A program made the position numbers and the translations under genes. DNA of 64,000 bases from Cytidiella melzeri (lineage: Eukaryota > Basidiomycota > Agaricomycetes > Polyporales > Irpicaceae). The notes under the pieces were generated by a model. That model had not been told where the DNA came from. It saw only the letters and a list, made by a program, of their open reading frames with translations, and did not search any database. Location of the stretch: the NCBI GenBank assembly GCA_022592445.1, contig JABYQR010000025.1, positions 1 through 64,000 of the forward strand, written 5' to 3'. Shown here one piece after another: positions 31,846 through 42,733 of this stretch (position 1 is the first letter of the stretch; every line of letters starts with the position of its first letter).

Positions 31846-32564
31846 GGGTTTTTACACAAGTTGTAATGAGAGCTGTTACCAGTAACCAAATTACTTTTCA
31901 AAGCAGGTATTCTGTGCATATTTGTAATGAAAGTTGTTTCTAGTAATAGTGGGAGCAGGGCCGGAATGTGGCAAGTACAATTCCTGAACTTATCAACCTG
32001 TACCTACTGCTTCACCTATGCCAAGAAAGATAATGTGGCAGATTTGATTGTGTCATTCAATACTTTTTGGTTCGTGTGAATCATTGTGCTATATTCACAT
32101 CAACAATTCATCTTTGTTCCAAAACAAGGGGGCACATGCACAGCATAACTACAAGAGTTATGTGGCACTGTGTCGTTCATCACAGGGTATTTTTGCTTGA
32201 CATACAAGCGTGAAAATGCCCCTAACGAACGAGGATTTTGAGCAGTTAATCGAGTTGTGACCCCCGAATGACGCGCGAAAACAACAGTAGAAGTTTGCAC
32301 GATAGATTGCGCCTTTTGCCCGACAGATTCACCTGATAGACACGAGCGTGAATTCACCAGCTTTTCGAGCAATAATTTAACCTGGTTCCTTCAACATATT
32401 ATCTTGTGAATTTAGACAGGTAGCTATTGCAGGATATGGCCCAAAAGTTGGTCAGACCTTATGTGTAAATTCAGCAGTAAAGCAGGCAAAACATCAATTA
32501 TATTTTCTACTGCTACAACAGCGAAAAGATAGGGTAGCGGACACGGACGACTCGGACAACTTTG
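31846..32564. repeat. Palindromic-repeat units, an R 3' end, then GC-richer flank
   Basis: 31860-31960 has diverged units of the GTAACAA array. 31960-32000 resembles an R-family 3' end (GGGCCGGAATGTGGCAAG, ACAATTCCTGAAC). From about 32200 the base composition becomes more GC-rich up to the next gene. No coding evidence here. Confidence 0.45.
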
Positions 32565-33762
32565 CTACATGACGTTGGAATTGCAGTTGTCATCGGCCTG
32601 TCCAAAGTATTGCATCTGTTTGCCGTAGCGACGAGCACTACTCATGAACTGCTTCACAATGGCTGCTGTCGCCCAATCGCCCTCGAAGCGCTCAAGGTAT
32701 GAGTGAATGTGACGAGCCTATAGATTGAGTCAGGGTCATACAATGATGAACAGAAGGATGCGTACTTACCGACACAAAGATCTTGCTTAAATCCTCGGCA
32801 CTGACACAGCGGTAAGGACGCGAGAGGTCCAACTGTGCAGCGTGCACAAGCTCGCGCACAGTTGCCTAGAGTGAAACATCAGCAAACGTTGCAACGATGA
32901 CGAAACGCGCGCGCGACGTACCAATATCATATTATTATTTTTTGCCCCTTCGTGCCCAGTGAGGCCCATGGCCGCCTTCAGATGGTATCCGCGCTGGCCA
33001 CCACCAGCACTCCCTTTCGGCTTGGGGACGGAGTTTGGAGCGCATGTGAGTGAGGGTAACACAAGGCGCTGCGTGTTGATGATGGCAGCGCCTGCGTCAT
33101 GTGTGGTCGGCGCCGTGAACCGAGCCATCTGGGCTGTACAACACACATATGTATCAGGACTGCGAGTACATGTGGGCACACGACAGCGGAGACGCACCTT
33201 GTAACATATGGAACTGTGCGGCCAGCTCCTCCATAGTGAGACCTTCAGGAAATTCGCCGACACCTCCGTTTTGTGTACCCGTGGGTGTGATGGACGTGGT
33301 AGCGTCTGCGTCACGATTAGCCTGCGCTGTCGTGACACCTGAATCAGTCTGTGTCGATGCGCTGGAACCAGTCTGAGACGTGAACTGGCTCTGGCTTTCA
33401 GAGCTCGACTGAGTCTGCGTGTTCGAGGTGGGCTGAGACTGGGCTCCCAAATCCGTTGTTGACGCCGATGAAGCTTGTGTAGATGTTACATCAGAAACAG
33501 AAGAGGGGAGTATGGAGAAAGGAATTGAGATGCTGGTGGGAATCGAGAACGAGAAAGACGAGAAAGATGACGTATCCCCAATGGACGTAGGGGAGACTGT
33601 GACGCTGTCTGAAGTAGCCGTAGTGATCACCACGGTCGAGGTCGCACTGTCCGAGGTCGGCGAGCTGGAAGGAGGCGGTGAGTCAAACACGCTGGAAAGT
33701 ACAGACACAATACTGGACAGGAGGCCTCCTGATTCTGTGTCTGTAGAGGTTGCGCTCGCCAA
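32565..33762 (-). CDS. Four-exon orphan protein, Ser/Thr-rich with conserved-looking C-terminus
   Basis: Exons (minus) 33198-33762, 32922-33133, 32770-32865 and 32565-32717. All junctions are canonical GT-AG and together give an uninterrupted 341-codon frame. Residues 1-165 are low-complexity Ser/Thr/Gln-rich. Then comes GLTMEELAAQFHMLQ, a linker (RFTAPTTHDAGAAI, KAAMGLTGHEGAKNNN), and a well-ordered-looking tail (ATVRELVHAAQLDLSRPYR, VSARHIHSYLERFEGDWATA, KQFMSSARRYGKQMQYFG). I do not recognise a domain. The frame is open further upstream through three 51-bp repeats, so the true start could differ. It lies on a GC-rich island between AT-rich repeats, so it may be a host gene or passenger. 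Confidence 0.65.
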
Positions 33763-33926
33763 TGAAGGTGGCGGAGTAGCGATTGAGCTAGGACCGTCTG
33801 TCTCGCTCGCCGACGAAGGTGGCGGAGTAGGGATCGAGCTAGGAGCATCACTCTCACTTACCGACGAAGGTGGCGGAGTAGGAATAGAGCTGGGACCGTC
33901 TGTCTCGCTTGCCGACGAAGGTTACA
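33763..33926. repeat. 51-bp tandem repeat, three units
   Basis: Three near-identical 51-bp units (landmark GACGAAGGTGGCGGAGTAG) just upstream of and in phase with the orphan gene. On the minus strand each would encode a 17-residue Pro/Ser-rich unit beginning PPPSSASETDG. It may be coding or 5' flank. Confidence 0.75.
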
Positions 33927-34619
33927 GAGTGGTTGTTTTGAGTCAGCAATGTAATACTAGGACAGAAGCGACGCATATACTCACTTGAAAGGCCCTAGTA
34001 GCTCTCCTGGGGTCTAGTCGCGAGCTCTCAGTCCTAGCGGGTGATGGGCTCAGGGGCGTTGGCACTGTTGGACGAGGAGGAGAGGGAAGGAGATGAGTGA
34101 TTAGAAAAAGGAAGGGGGAAAAACAGGTGTTGGGTGATATTTGGACTTTAGAAACCAAAGACGGTAGTGCGGTGTGTGGATTTATGATGTGTTCGCCAGA
34201 GTCGAGGTCGTGGTTGCAGAGTGGTGGTTGTCGCGAAGTGAGTCAAGCAGTGAGTGGTGGGTAGTGAGTAGCAGAGATGTTAGTTGTTGTTGAGGTTGTC
34301 GTCGCCGTCTGGTGGCCGTAATGTCGTTTCCGTCGTCGTACAGACTCAACGCAGCGAATAAATTCACTTGCGAGAGGATGGTGGTTGTCTGAAGCGGTGA
34401 AATTCACCTGCTGAACTCAGCGTGCTGTTGGAAAATACCCCTTGTCGCGCAAATTTCACGCTCCGAGTCGAACGAGGTCATTTTAACGCCCGCCCCGCGA
34501 TATTCGCTCGATATCGACTTTCGCCGACATTCAACTCCTTATCGTGCGAATCCACTTCCCTAACACGTTTGACCGGCGAAATTTACGTGCTATTGGCTCT
34601 GCAGTGTGGGAGACTTAAC

Positions 34620-36531
34620 ATTTTTGTTAACATCACCTTGTTGTGATCAATGGCACCTAAAAAATACTGTTACATTACAAATGTGCTTGGAGTCGCCTAC
34701 AACATCTGTTGTGATTCAAACTGTATTAATTGTGGAAATGAACTTCTCTAGTAACTTTGATAAGTAACTTTCCTGATAGTACTCACTCTCATAGACTACC
34801 TTTGGATTAGTGATAATCTTATGACTAGCTGGATTGCTTGCAGAATCTTCTGCTGGTAGTGTGTACTAGAAGGCCTGACTGCATAAATAATGTTGTTACT
34901 GGTGAACAGTCCCCATATTACCTTGTTTGGGAGCCTCACTGCCATAATTGACTTGCCTAGACCAACTCTGTTATAAGTTACTAGCAACAACTTCAGCTTT
35001 CATGACTAGCAAGCCTGGTCCTTACTTTTATTAGCATAATTTTGTTATTTGTCAACACTTTTGTGACTAACAGGCTTAAGAATTCTCACTTTTATATGCA
35101 ATCTTGTGAGTGGTAAGACCTTTTGATGCTCACTTGCTTATAATATTCACTTCCTAAAGTGATTGTGAACCCTTACCTTTACAGGTAACTTATTTACTGG
35201 TAACAGCTTTTGTTCATGATTTGCTAGGAAATATTGCTTTTATAAGCAATTGTGGTACCAATAACAACTTTTGTGACTAACTTGCCTAGAATAATAGTTT
35301 AACTAAAGTTTCCAAGCAATTTTGTTCCTGGTAACAGCTTTCATTAATAAAATGCACAGAATACTTAATTTTGATTGATTTTTAATCCCTACTTGCTTTA
35401 TAAATTATATGACTGATAACAACTTTCATGTCCATTTTACCCAGAATACTGACTTTTATGATTCCTCTAGAAATGTTCCAGTGCAGGCAACTGCTTTAAT
35501 GTCCCCGTAGATGTAGCGCAACTGTCCCCCAAAGTGTGGGAATTTGATGTGCAATACACTCAGTAACAGTTTCTGTATGAGTGAGATGAATTGAATTGAT
35601 GGAACTACATTAGCTTTGTTACTAGCCTGTTGAAACTTTGTGATAGATCACATTTTCCGATCAAAACACAGTTTTCAATTTTCATTGTTACAGCTGGCAA
35701 AAGGGCACATATGGGTACAAACTATACACCATTGGATAGACCTATGTCTTGCCAATGGGCTGGTACCAAAATCATCAGATTCAGGGCAAAATTGAGGAAG
35801 TTATAACCAGATTACTGGAAAAGGTTGCTCAGACTGAGATTGAAACTCAGCTGATTCCTTTTGTTACAGACTTGTAAAGCATATATCAGCAGTTTGTTAC
35901 TTCGATCAGTCACATTCATTGATGTGTGTAATGATTATAAGAAAGCCTACTTCACACAGCAGTCAGGGCAAAAAAAATGTACATGGCAGGGTTCGAACTG
36001 GTAACCTCTCTCATCTGTAGTGCATGTGGTAGGCCTGATGACCAGAGAAACCGTCTTTTGTCGGAGTTCAAACAAAAAAGTGGGTTTCTGAGGGCATCAG
36101 CATGACACACATGCATTTTTATGGCCCTGGCGACTCTGTGACTTTGTGACTCCAGTGAGTTATTACGTGGGTCTTGTAATACAGGCACGTTGATAACAAA
36201 AGTTGTTACCTGTAACAAAATTACTTATTAAAGTAAGTATTCCTGGCATTTTTGTGAAGAAAGTTGTTACTATCAACAAAATTACTTATCAAAGTAAGTA
36301 TTCCCAGCATGTTTGTGATGAACGTTGTTATATCAACAAAATCAATTATCAAGGTAAGTATTCCTAGCATGTTTGTAATATTTGGTACCTGTAACAAAAT
36401 TAATTATCAAAGTAGATAATTCTGGCAATGTAGTTATGAAAGTTGCTACTAGTAACAAAATTACATATCAAAGTCCTGACATGTTACTTATGAAAGTTGC
36501 TACTAGTAACAAAATTACTTATGAAAGTAAG
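34620..36531. repeat. GTAACAA palindromic array (left block)
   Basis: Many diverged units of about 60-70 bp. The core is GTAACAAAAGTTGTTAC (self-complementary arms GTAACAA/TTGTTAC) plus AAATTACTTATCAAAGT. It includes a partial R copy at about 35500-35870 (CCCCCAAAGTGTGGGAA block). No gene. Confidence 0.7.
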
Positions 36532-37241
36532 TGTAACAGTAATGCTATACTTACCTGATAAGTTGGTTAACCTGATGGGGATGTGGTGAGATAGAGAGTA
36601 AGAGTGGTGGTGAGCGAAGTCCTTGGGAGTACTGAGTAGTCCTTGATGAATAGAGTGGATAAGACTTAGGGGATATGCCCTCAGGAGTACCTCTATATAT
36701 AGATGAAGGGGAGGACCCCAGGTACTACCCTAGAACCCCTGAGACCTACATGAGTAGGCAAAGTTATCTACCTTACTAAGCAGTCTCTATACCCTAGTGG
36801 TGCCACTTCAATAATCAACCAATAGCAATTGTCCCCATGACCTGACCCCATGACCCAGTTCCAAGGCTAGACTTGTTCTAGCTTGTTCTAAGACAAGACT
36901 AGATTTCTCCAGAAGGTTCTAAGAGCTATGACATCATTTAGTAGAATGTTCTCCACTATGACATCATAGTTCCAGCATGTTTCACAAGGTTCCAGAGAGT
37001 TCTATCATGTGATACACAGATAAGGAAAGGAGTGCATCAGCGCATCAGAGACAGAGGGCACATCAGCGCATCAATCATGGAGTGCGCATCAATTGATAGG
37101 CACTGAAATAAGTGACAGAATAAGCACCAGAATAAGCGCTGGATAAGCGCTTAAATAGACACCGGATAAGCGCCTAAATATTCCCAATAATACTGTTGCC
37201 TGTTAAGGCAAGTCTTGTAGAAACATTGCAAATCTGTGACA
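36532..37241 (-). repeat. LTR-E, 3' LTR of a minus-strand gypsy fragment
   Basis: 710 bp, TGTCACAG...CTGTTACA in element orientation. Preceded (37242-37254) by the polypurine tract GGTGGGGTAA. A truncated second copy lies at 45936-46481. It has a CTATATATAG promoter-like box near 36690. Confidence 0.78.
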
Positions 37242-37375
37242 TTACCCCACCTTCTTGCTTTGAACTTTGTGCAAAGAGTTTTGAACAAACACCATGGTCA
37301 TCACTTCTCACCATTGTCAAGAGGGTGCCTAAGCAGTTCTGAGTGACTCTAGCAGCTTCTACCGACGTTCCTGAC
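37242..37375 (-). pseudogene. Extreme 3' end of a retroelement polyprotein
   Basis: Short minus-strand frame ending SKLFAQSSKQEGGVMS, whose last codons are the polypurine tract of LTR-E. This matches the LTR-C element, whose protein also ends in its polypurine tract. The rest of the element is lost at an R-family end (37376). Confidence 0.5.
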
Positions 37376-37478
37376 AGGGTTACAATTCCTGAAGAATGAA
37401 GAATTGTTCCAGTGCATGCCAGTGCTTTGAGCTGTTGCCACATGTACACTGCTGTTCTATGCAACAAGATTTGATAGG
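37376..37478 (+). repeat. R-family 5' end fragment
   Basis: Starts TTACAATTCCTGAAGAATG at the boundary and keeps only about 70-100 bp of R. Confidence 0.65.
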
Positions 37479-38150
37479 TGTTGCGGAGCAACTGCTGCTC
37501 TACTGATAAACCCTAAACAAGGGTAGAGTGGATGTAGGGTAGAAGTGGAAAGGGATCTCCAACGACAACAACAAGGTCAAAGTCAATGATAAGCAGGCAA
37601 GCAGGCACAGAGGCCAGATACTAGCAGTGCAAATGACAGAGTTAATATGGTATAATACTAAGTTACATGCAGTAACTCACCTAGCAGTGCAAATGACAGA
37701 GAGGTCAAGATGCAGAGCTAGGGAGATTAAGGTCTACTATATATACTGTGTCTGGATGGTCTGTGCGCAAGTTCCCACACTAAGGACTGGAGTAACTGTG
37801 GGGCTAGAGTAGCAATAGAACAATAAAGGACCAGGGTAACAATCAGGGACCAGGGTACATAGAACAATAGAACTAGAACAATAGAACAATAGAACAATAG
37901 AAACTGGGGGAATCCCTGGGGAATCCCTGACAATAGAACAATAGCCTAGGTTGATCTGGAACCGCTCCAGATCAAGTCTAGGGTTTGGGTCTGGACTATT
38001 GATAAATAAGGCAGGATGTCACGTGACCCGGATTAGGGTTAGGTCCGGTAATAGTCCTAGCCGGAAAATAAGCACTCTAGATAGGCGCCTGATAATGTAA
38101 ACTGGTGACTGTGATGGAAAAATCTGGTCTCTGATGGACTATCCATGTCA
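37479..38150 (-). repeat. Solo LTR-A with 5-bp target duplication
   Basis: 672 bp, same ends as LTR-A at 2553-3343, flanked by identical ATAGG at 37474-37478 and 38151-38155. No internal sequence, so it arose by LTR-LTR recombination. Confidence 0.93.
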
Positions 38151-39552
38151 ATAGGGAACACAAGAATCAACACTCTTTTTCTTACCAGAATGAATGCAAT
38201 TGATGGGAAAGTACTGAGTTTGCTACTAGCACTTCAAAACTTGTTATGTGGGCGCTTTTTCTGATCAACACAGTATTCGAGTTTTACAGCAAGCACATCC
38301 ACACCAATGGCAAGATTTACACCATTCAATAGCCCTATGTTCTGCGATCATTTCTGCTGCAGAATTTTGTAAGTTGGTGCAAAACTGATTGAGTTAAAGC
38401 CAATTTACTGAGAAACAGTGCTCAGACTCAGATTCAAGGTCAGCTGCACACTTACTGCAGCTAGTCTCGAAACACTGCAATTGCAGCACTTCGACACAGA
38501 GAACCAGCGGGGAATATTTGCCAGTAAGGGGATTTGAAACCGGGACCCATACCAAACTAACAGGCATCATAAACCACTCAGCTATGGGAGCATTTACAAC
38601 TACAACTAAGAGTGATAATTTCATTGCAAAGTGGATACATCAACAGGATAGGATTGCTTCAGCTTCTACTAATGAGAGTTATGGCTAGTATACTGATGGA
38701 GGTGATTAATCTACACACATGAGTAACAAAAGTTGTAAACTCCAACAAAATAGCTTTTGAAGGTGAGTAATGCAAGCTCATTAGTAACAAAGGTTGCCAC
38801 CAATGACAATATTACTTATCAAAGTAAGCATTCTGACCAAGTTAATAATGAAAGTTGTTACCTGTCACCAAAGTACTTATGAAAGTGAGTGATCTAAACA
38901 CATTGGTAACAAAAGCTGTTACCAAACAGTAACAAAAGTTGTTACCAAGAACAACATTACTTATCAAATTGAAAGTTGCTAGTGAGAATTGTTACCAGTA
39001 ACATCAAAGTGAGCAATGCGGGAACATTAGTGATGCAGTAATGCAAGTTGTTACCAATAGCAAAATTATACATCAAAGTGAGTAATTCAGACACACTATT
39101 GACAAAATTACTTCTTTGAGTGGGTAATTGGGGCACATGAGTGATAAAGTGGTTACCCATAACAAATTCACTGATGAAAGTGGGTAATCCAAACACATTA
39201 GTAACATAGGTATTATCAATAAGTCATTTTCTGGGCAAGATACTAATAAAGGTTATCACTAATAACACAATTCCTTATCAAATTGTCTAATGTGAGCACA
39301 TTAGTAAAGCAATGACTCATAAAGGTGGATAATGTGGGCACACCAATGACAAAAGCTTTACAATTGAAAAATTACCTATGAAAGCGAGTGATCCAAACAC
39401 ATTGGTAATGAAAGTTGTTACCAGTAACAAAGTGACTTATCAAAGTGAGTGTTTCAAACACATTGGTAACAATATTTGTCACAAGTAAGATGATTACTTA
39501 TGAAAGGAGGTACACCAGACACATTAGTAACAAAATTACTTAACAAAGTAAG
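38151..39552. repeat. R-derived segment and GTAACAA palindromic array (right block)
   Basis: 38200-38450 resembles diverged R internal sequence. From about 38690 the array of 60-70-bp units resumes, with many GTTACC/GTAACA pairs, up to the TIR element at 39555. Confidence 0.65.
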
Positions 39553-40157
39553 TACTGTACCGGCATGACCTAACATTCGCTGATACGCCCGGAAATCGGC
39601 TAGGCGCGGAGACCCGGCAGCAGCCCGCCATTTGCGCGGCCCACGTCATCCTGAGCGGCAAGTCCCTCCACTTTCCCAGTGTCACGGGCACGAGGAGTTC
39701 GCCGAGGTCACGAGGAGTTCGCCAAGGATCCGAGGACTTGACAAGGAGCAGCAGCGCGCCGGAAACATCCGAGGCCGAGGAATCGCACCGAACTCTGACT
39801 CACAGACACGCTCCTTTTGCATCGGAGCATGGGCCGGCCAGCCACCAAGTGTTTCGGACACGGGTCGGACCAACGGTAGAAGAAACTTGACGCGCGAACC
39901 CCGTTTCAGGAAGACTCCTATCACGCCACGCTGTGCAACTCCTGGACGGCGCCTCATTACCTGCTCGCGACGGTTGGCGCCTCTGCAGCGCGAGGGCGCG
40001 CGCCGCTACTCCGCGTCGACCAACGCTGTGTCCCGCCAGGCGTCGATTCACTGGGCATTTTGCCTCCGCAGACGGAAGTATTCTGCCACCCCGTTTCCTC
40101 GCTCTCGCGTTTGGGTTTAAGACATAGAAGGAAAGGTTTAGGAGAGGGTCGTCAGGG

Positions 40158-40167
40158 TATATAAAAA
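40158..40167 (+). promoter_or_regulatory. TATA box for the passenger ORF
   Basis: TATATAAAAA, about 150 bp upstream of the ATG at 40317, followed by a pyrimidine-rich leader. Confidence 0.6.
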
Positions 40168-40316
40168 GGTGTTGCTTGTACTGCGTAGCAAATCAATCAA
40201 TCCCCACCCCAGTTTCCAGCGTTCACTTTACGCTTTGCGTTCGCGTCGAGGGAGTCTCTTCGCGTCCATAGCTGTAGCTTCTTCTGCGTTGTCTCACTGC
40301 GACCTTTTCCACGTTT

Positions 40317-40844
40317 ATGTCCGCTGCGTCTACCAACGACAACCCGCCTCGAGTCTGCCGTTACTGTCCAACTGTTCCCCACCTACCCGACGGTCGCTGC
40401 CCTTACCGCCCGCGCCCGCGCGAGGTTCTACGCCGTTACCCCATCATCCCCGCGCCCACGCCGCCGCCAGAACCCTCAGCAGCGCCTACGGTCTCCCCTG
40501 CGAGATCAACTCCTAAATCACCCTCGCCAGCGTCGTCCGTCGCCTCCGTCGCGGACTCGCTTGAAAACTGCTCTTACTGCGACACTCAGAGCGATCATCC
40601 AATTCCCCTGCGTTCAGGACCTTTCGTCCCGCTCGACTGCGATCGCCCGCGCGCGCCGCACCCAGATTGCTGGCTATCTCCAGACTTTGAAGGCGAGGAT
40701 CACGAGTGCGAACTTGTACAGTTCAATCTTACCAGCTCAACCAACGTCGTCGTTGGCCACGCATTTGCCTGTAATACGCATCGCCGCTCGGGAGGTGTTG
40801 TTCTACACTACCGCCCCCACGCGCAGTCTGTCGAGTCCACTTGA
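40317..40844 (+). CDS. 175-residue Pro/Cys-rich protein inside the TIR element
   Basis: Single open frame beginning MSAASTNDNPPRVC. The N-terminus has a compact Cys group (CRYCPTVPHLPDGRC) that could bind zinc; a second pair is CSYC near residue 85. The middle is Pro/Ala/Ser-rich and the C-terminus (about 105-175) has scattered Cys and His. No signal peptide or membrane segment, and no family recognised. The TATA box and the sharp composition boundary of the element support it being a gene carried by the transposon. It could instead be a fragment of a captured host gene. Confidence 0.55.
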   Translation: MSAASTNDNPPRVCRYCPTVPHLPDGRCPYRPRPREVLRRYPIIPAPTPPPEPSAAPTVSPARSTPKSPSPASSVASVADSLENCSYCDTQSDHPIPLRSGPFVPLDCDRPRAPHPDCWLSPDFEGEDHECELVQFNLTSSTNVVVGHAFACNTHRRSGGVVLHYRPHAQSVEST

Positions 40845-40869
40845 CGGCGATCTCACATAGCCTTCCGCT

Positions 40870-41330
40870 ACGACTCGCGCGCCATTAGCTTATCTTTCTC
40901 TCACGTTTCCTGTCGGCTTCGTTATACTGCGTTTGCTTTTTAACTGCGTTATCTTACTGCGTTACTGCGTTGCGTTTCATCTTCACTGCATCGAGCTTAC
41001 TGCGTTCACTTTCACTGCGCCCGCGTTTTACAGCGACCACTTCATCTTCACCAGCGACCGCGTTTTGTGTTCGAGATTCATATTGCGTCTGCGTTTATCT
41101 TCTGCGTCCCTCCGCGCGCCGTTTTCCTACAAGCCGCGACCTTTCACGCGCGCTCTCTTGGAGCCGCGCTATAACTCTTTTGCTTTCACCGCGACGACTT
41201 GCCCCTTTTACCCGCGATACGCGTGGTAGTTGCCCGTCTAGTTCCCTTCATATAAACAATATCACAAAAACCTTGTCGCTCTTTTAGCGCAGGTAAAACT
41301 AGGACTCTTAGACCACCTCGCATTACTTTA
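40870..41330 (+). other. Pyrimidine-rich 3' region of the TIR element
   Basis: Strong T/C bias with repeated TACTGCGTT-like words (about 40925-41000). No credible coding frame. Confidence 0.4.
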
Positions 41331-41821
41331 ACACTTCCGCGCTTCCACACCTTTACACTTCTATTGCCACTTCGTGGGTGGTTGTGTTGTCTTTAAGGTT
41401 GTTCTTAGTTTGAAGCGTGACTCAGTGTCTCATCGCGTCACGGTCACAAGGCCTCCGAACATCGCCATTTCGAACGTTGATCACAGGTCGCAGACCGTCG
41501 CAAACATCCTGCTGATTGTGTGACCGCGGGCGCTTACGTAATTAGCGCAATTTTTTGGAGGGGGGCGCTCTGTGTGCGCAAGGATATGATTTCATATGAC
41601 TGGTGCCTGCTGTTGTCAAGTAGCGACGCTAGCAACACATGCCTTGACCGACGCGCGCCTTCATCGAGTGGCCACAGGCGCCTATTGATATATTTGAACA
41701 TCTGGATGTTCGAACATTGGTCACAGGGTCACAACACTTCTCGAACATCCGAATCTTCGAACATCTGAGGGTCACGGTCACAAGCCGCAAACGTTAGTTC
41801 ATGCCGGTTCAGTATGCTGAG

Positions 41822-42578
41822 TGACACAGAGACAAGGCTCGACGTGACAAACAGGGACACAAAGTGGATGACAACAAAGTGGTGGTGGTAGGCGTGAAGC
41901 ACAATATTCTCACCAGCTAAAAACCTTATGCAGATGTCTAGCCCAGTAAAGACCAAGTTAGTATTGATACTACCCGCTATGTAGTACAAGAGGGGTGTTG
42001 CTTACCTAGCCCAGTAAAGACCAAGAGATCAAGATGGGGGGCTAGGAGCGTACATGCAGCTGTATATATAGACTTCAGGGATCTGCGCACAGACCATGTT
42101 GAGGGCAGGCTTTGCAAGAAGCCGTGTGAATGAAGAACAAAAGAACTACCTAAAGGAGAACAATAGCTATTGTCTAGACCTTGCCAAGAACTCTACTCGT
42201 GAGAGAATCTATCTAAAAGGAGACCAACTATTGTATTCCATTCCCACACCTGTGAGAACATCCTTCCATAAAGAGAACAATAGGGAAAGAACAAAAGGAG
42301 TCCATGTGAACGGTATCTATGACATCAAACCCTAGCTATGGGCTGAGCCATGTGTTTGTAGCCAGGTGGTCTTACTTAAGCTAAGTCACATGCCAGTGTC
42401 ACGTAGTAGCAATTAATGTGACCGTGTGGAGCATGTAAGCCACGTGATACAGGCACTTAATAGACGTGCAAAGGAGTTTGTGCAGAGAGAGTTGCAACTG
42501 GGTTGCAGCCCGGAGTTTTAACAATCAAAACAAGAGGTAAATTTCAAAAATTAAGGGCTAGTCGGGCCATCCACGACA
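41822..42578 (-). repeat. Solo LTR-B with 5-bp target duplication
   Basis: 757 bp, TGTCGTGGATGG...CTGTGTCA in element orientation, flanked by identical CTGAG at 41817-41821 and 42579-42583. It carries the TATA block and the donor-like GGGCTAGGTAAGC on the minus strand (near 42000). It sits 8 bp from the TIR element's right TA. Confidence 0.93.
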
Positions 42579-42733
42579 CTGAGCAATTTACTAACAAAAA
42601 TTGGTACCAGTAACAAAACTACTTGTCAAAGTGGGTTAAAGGGGGCACATTAGTAACAGAAGTTGTTACAAATGACAAAACTCCATTGATGCTCGCTAGG
42701 ATCATGGGTGAACCTATCAGATAACATGAGTTA
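42579..42733. repeat. GTAACAA palindromic array, end
   Basis: Last units of the array that begins at about 34.6 kb, including TTAGTAACAGAAGTTGTTAC. Confidence 0.65.

Larger units (their letters stand above)
39555..41812 (+). mobile_element. 2.26-kb TIR element with a passenger ORF, GC-rich
   Basis: Ends form inverted repeats CTGWACCGGCATGAMCTAAC, flanked by TA on both sides (39553-39554, 41813-41814), suggesting a TA target duplication. GC content is much higher than in the surrounding array. Subterminal regions have repeated short motifs: GAGGAGTTCGCC twice at 39692-39723, and six TTCGAAC/CGAACAT-type boxes at 41470-41765. No transposase is recognisable, so it is probably nonautonomous or of an unknown type. 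Confidence 0.7.

Noticed and set aside
33512..33988. Plus-strand open frame rich in EGGGVGIELG repeats
   Set aside because: It is the antisense of the Ser/Pro repeat and of the spliced minus-strand gene, which has canonical introns and a closed frame.
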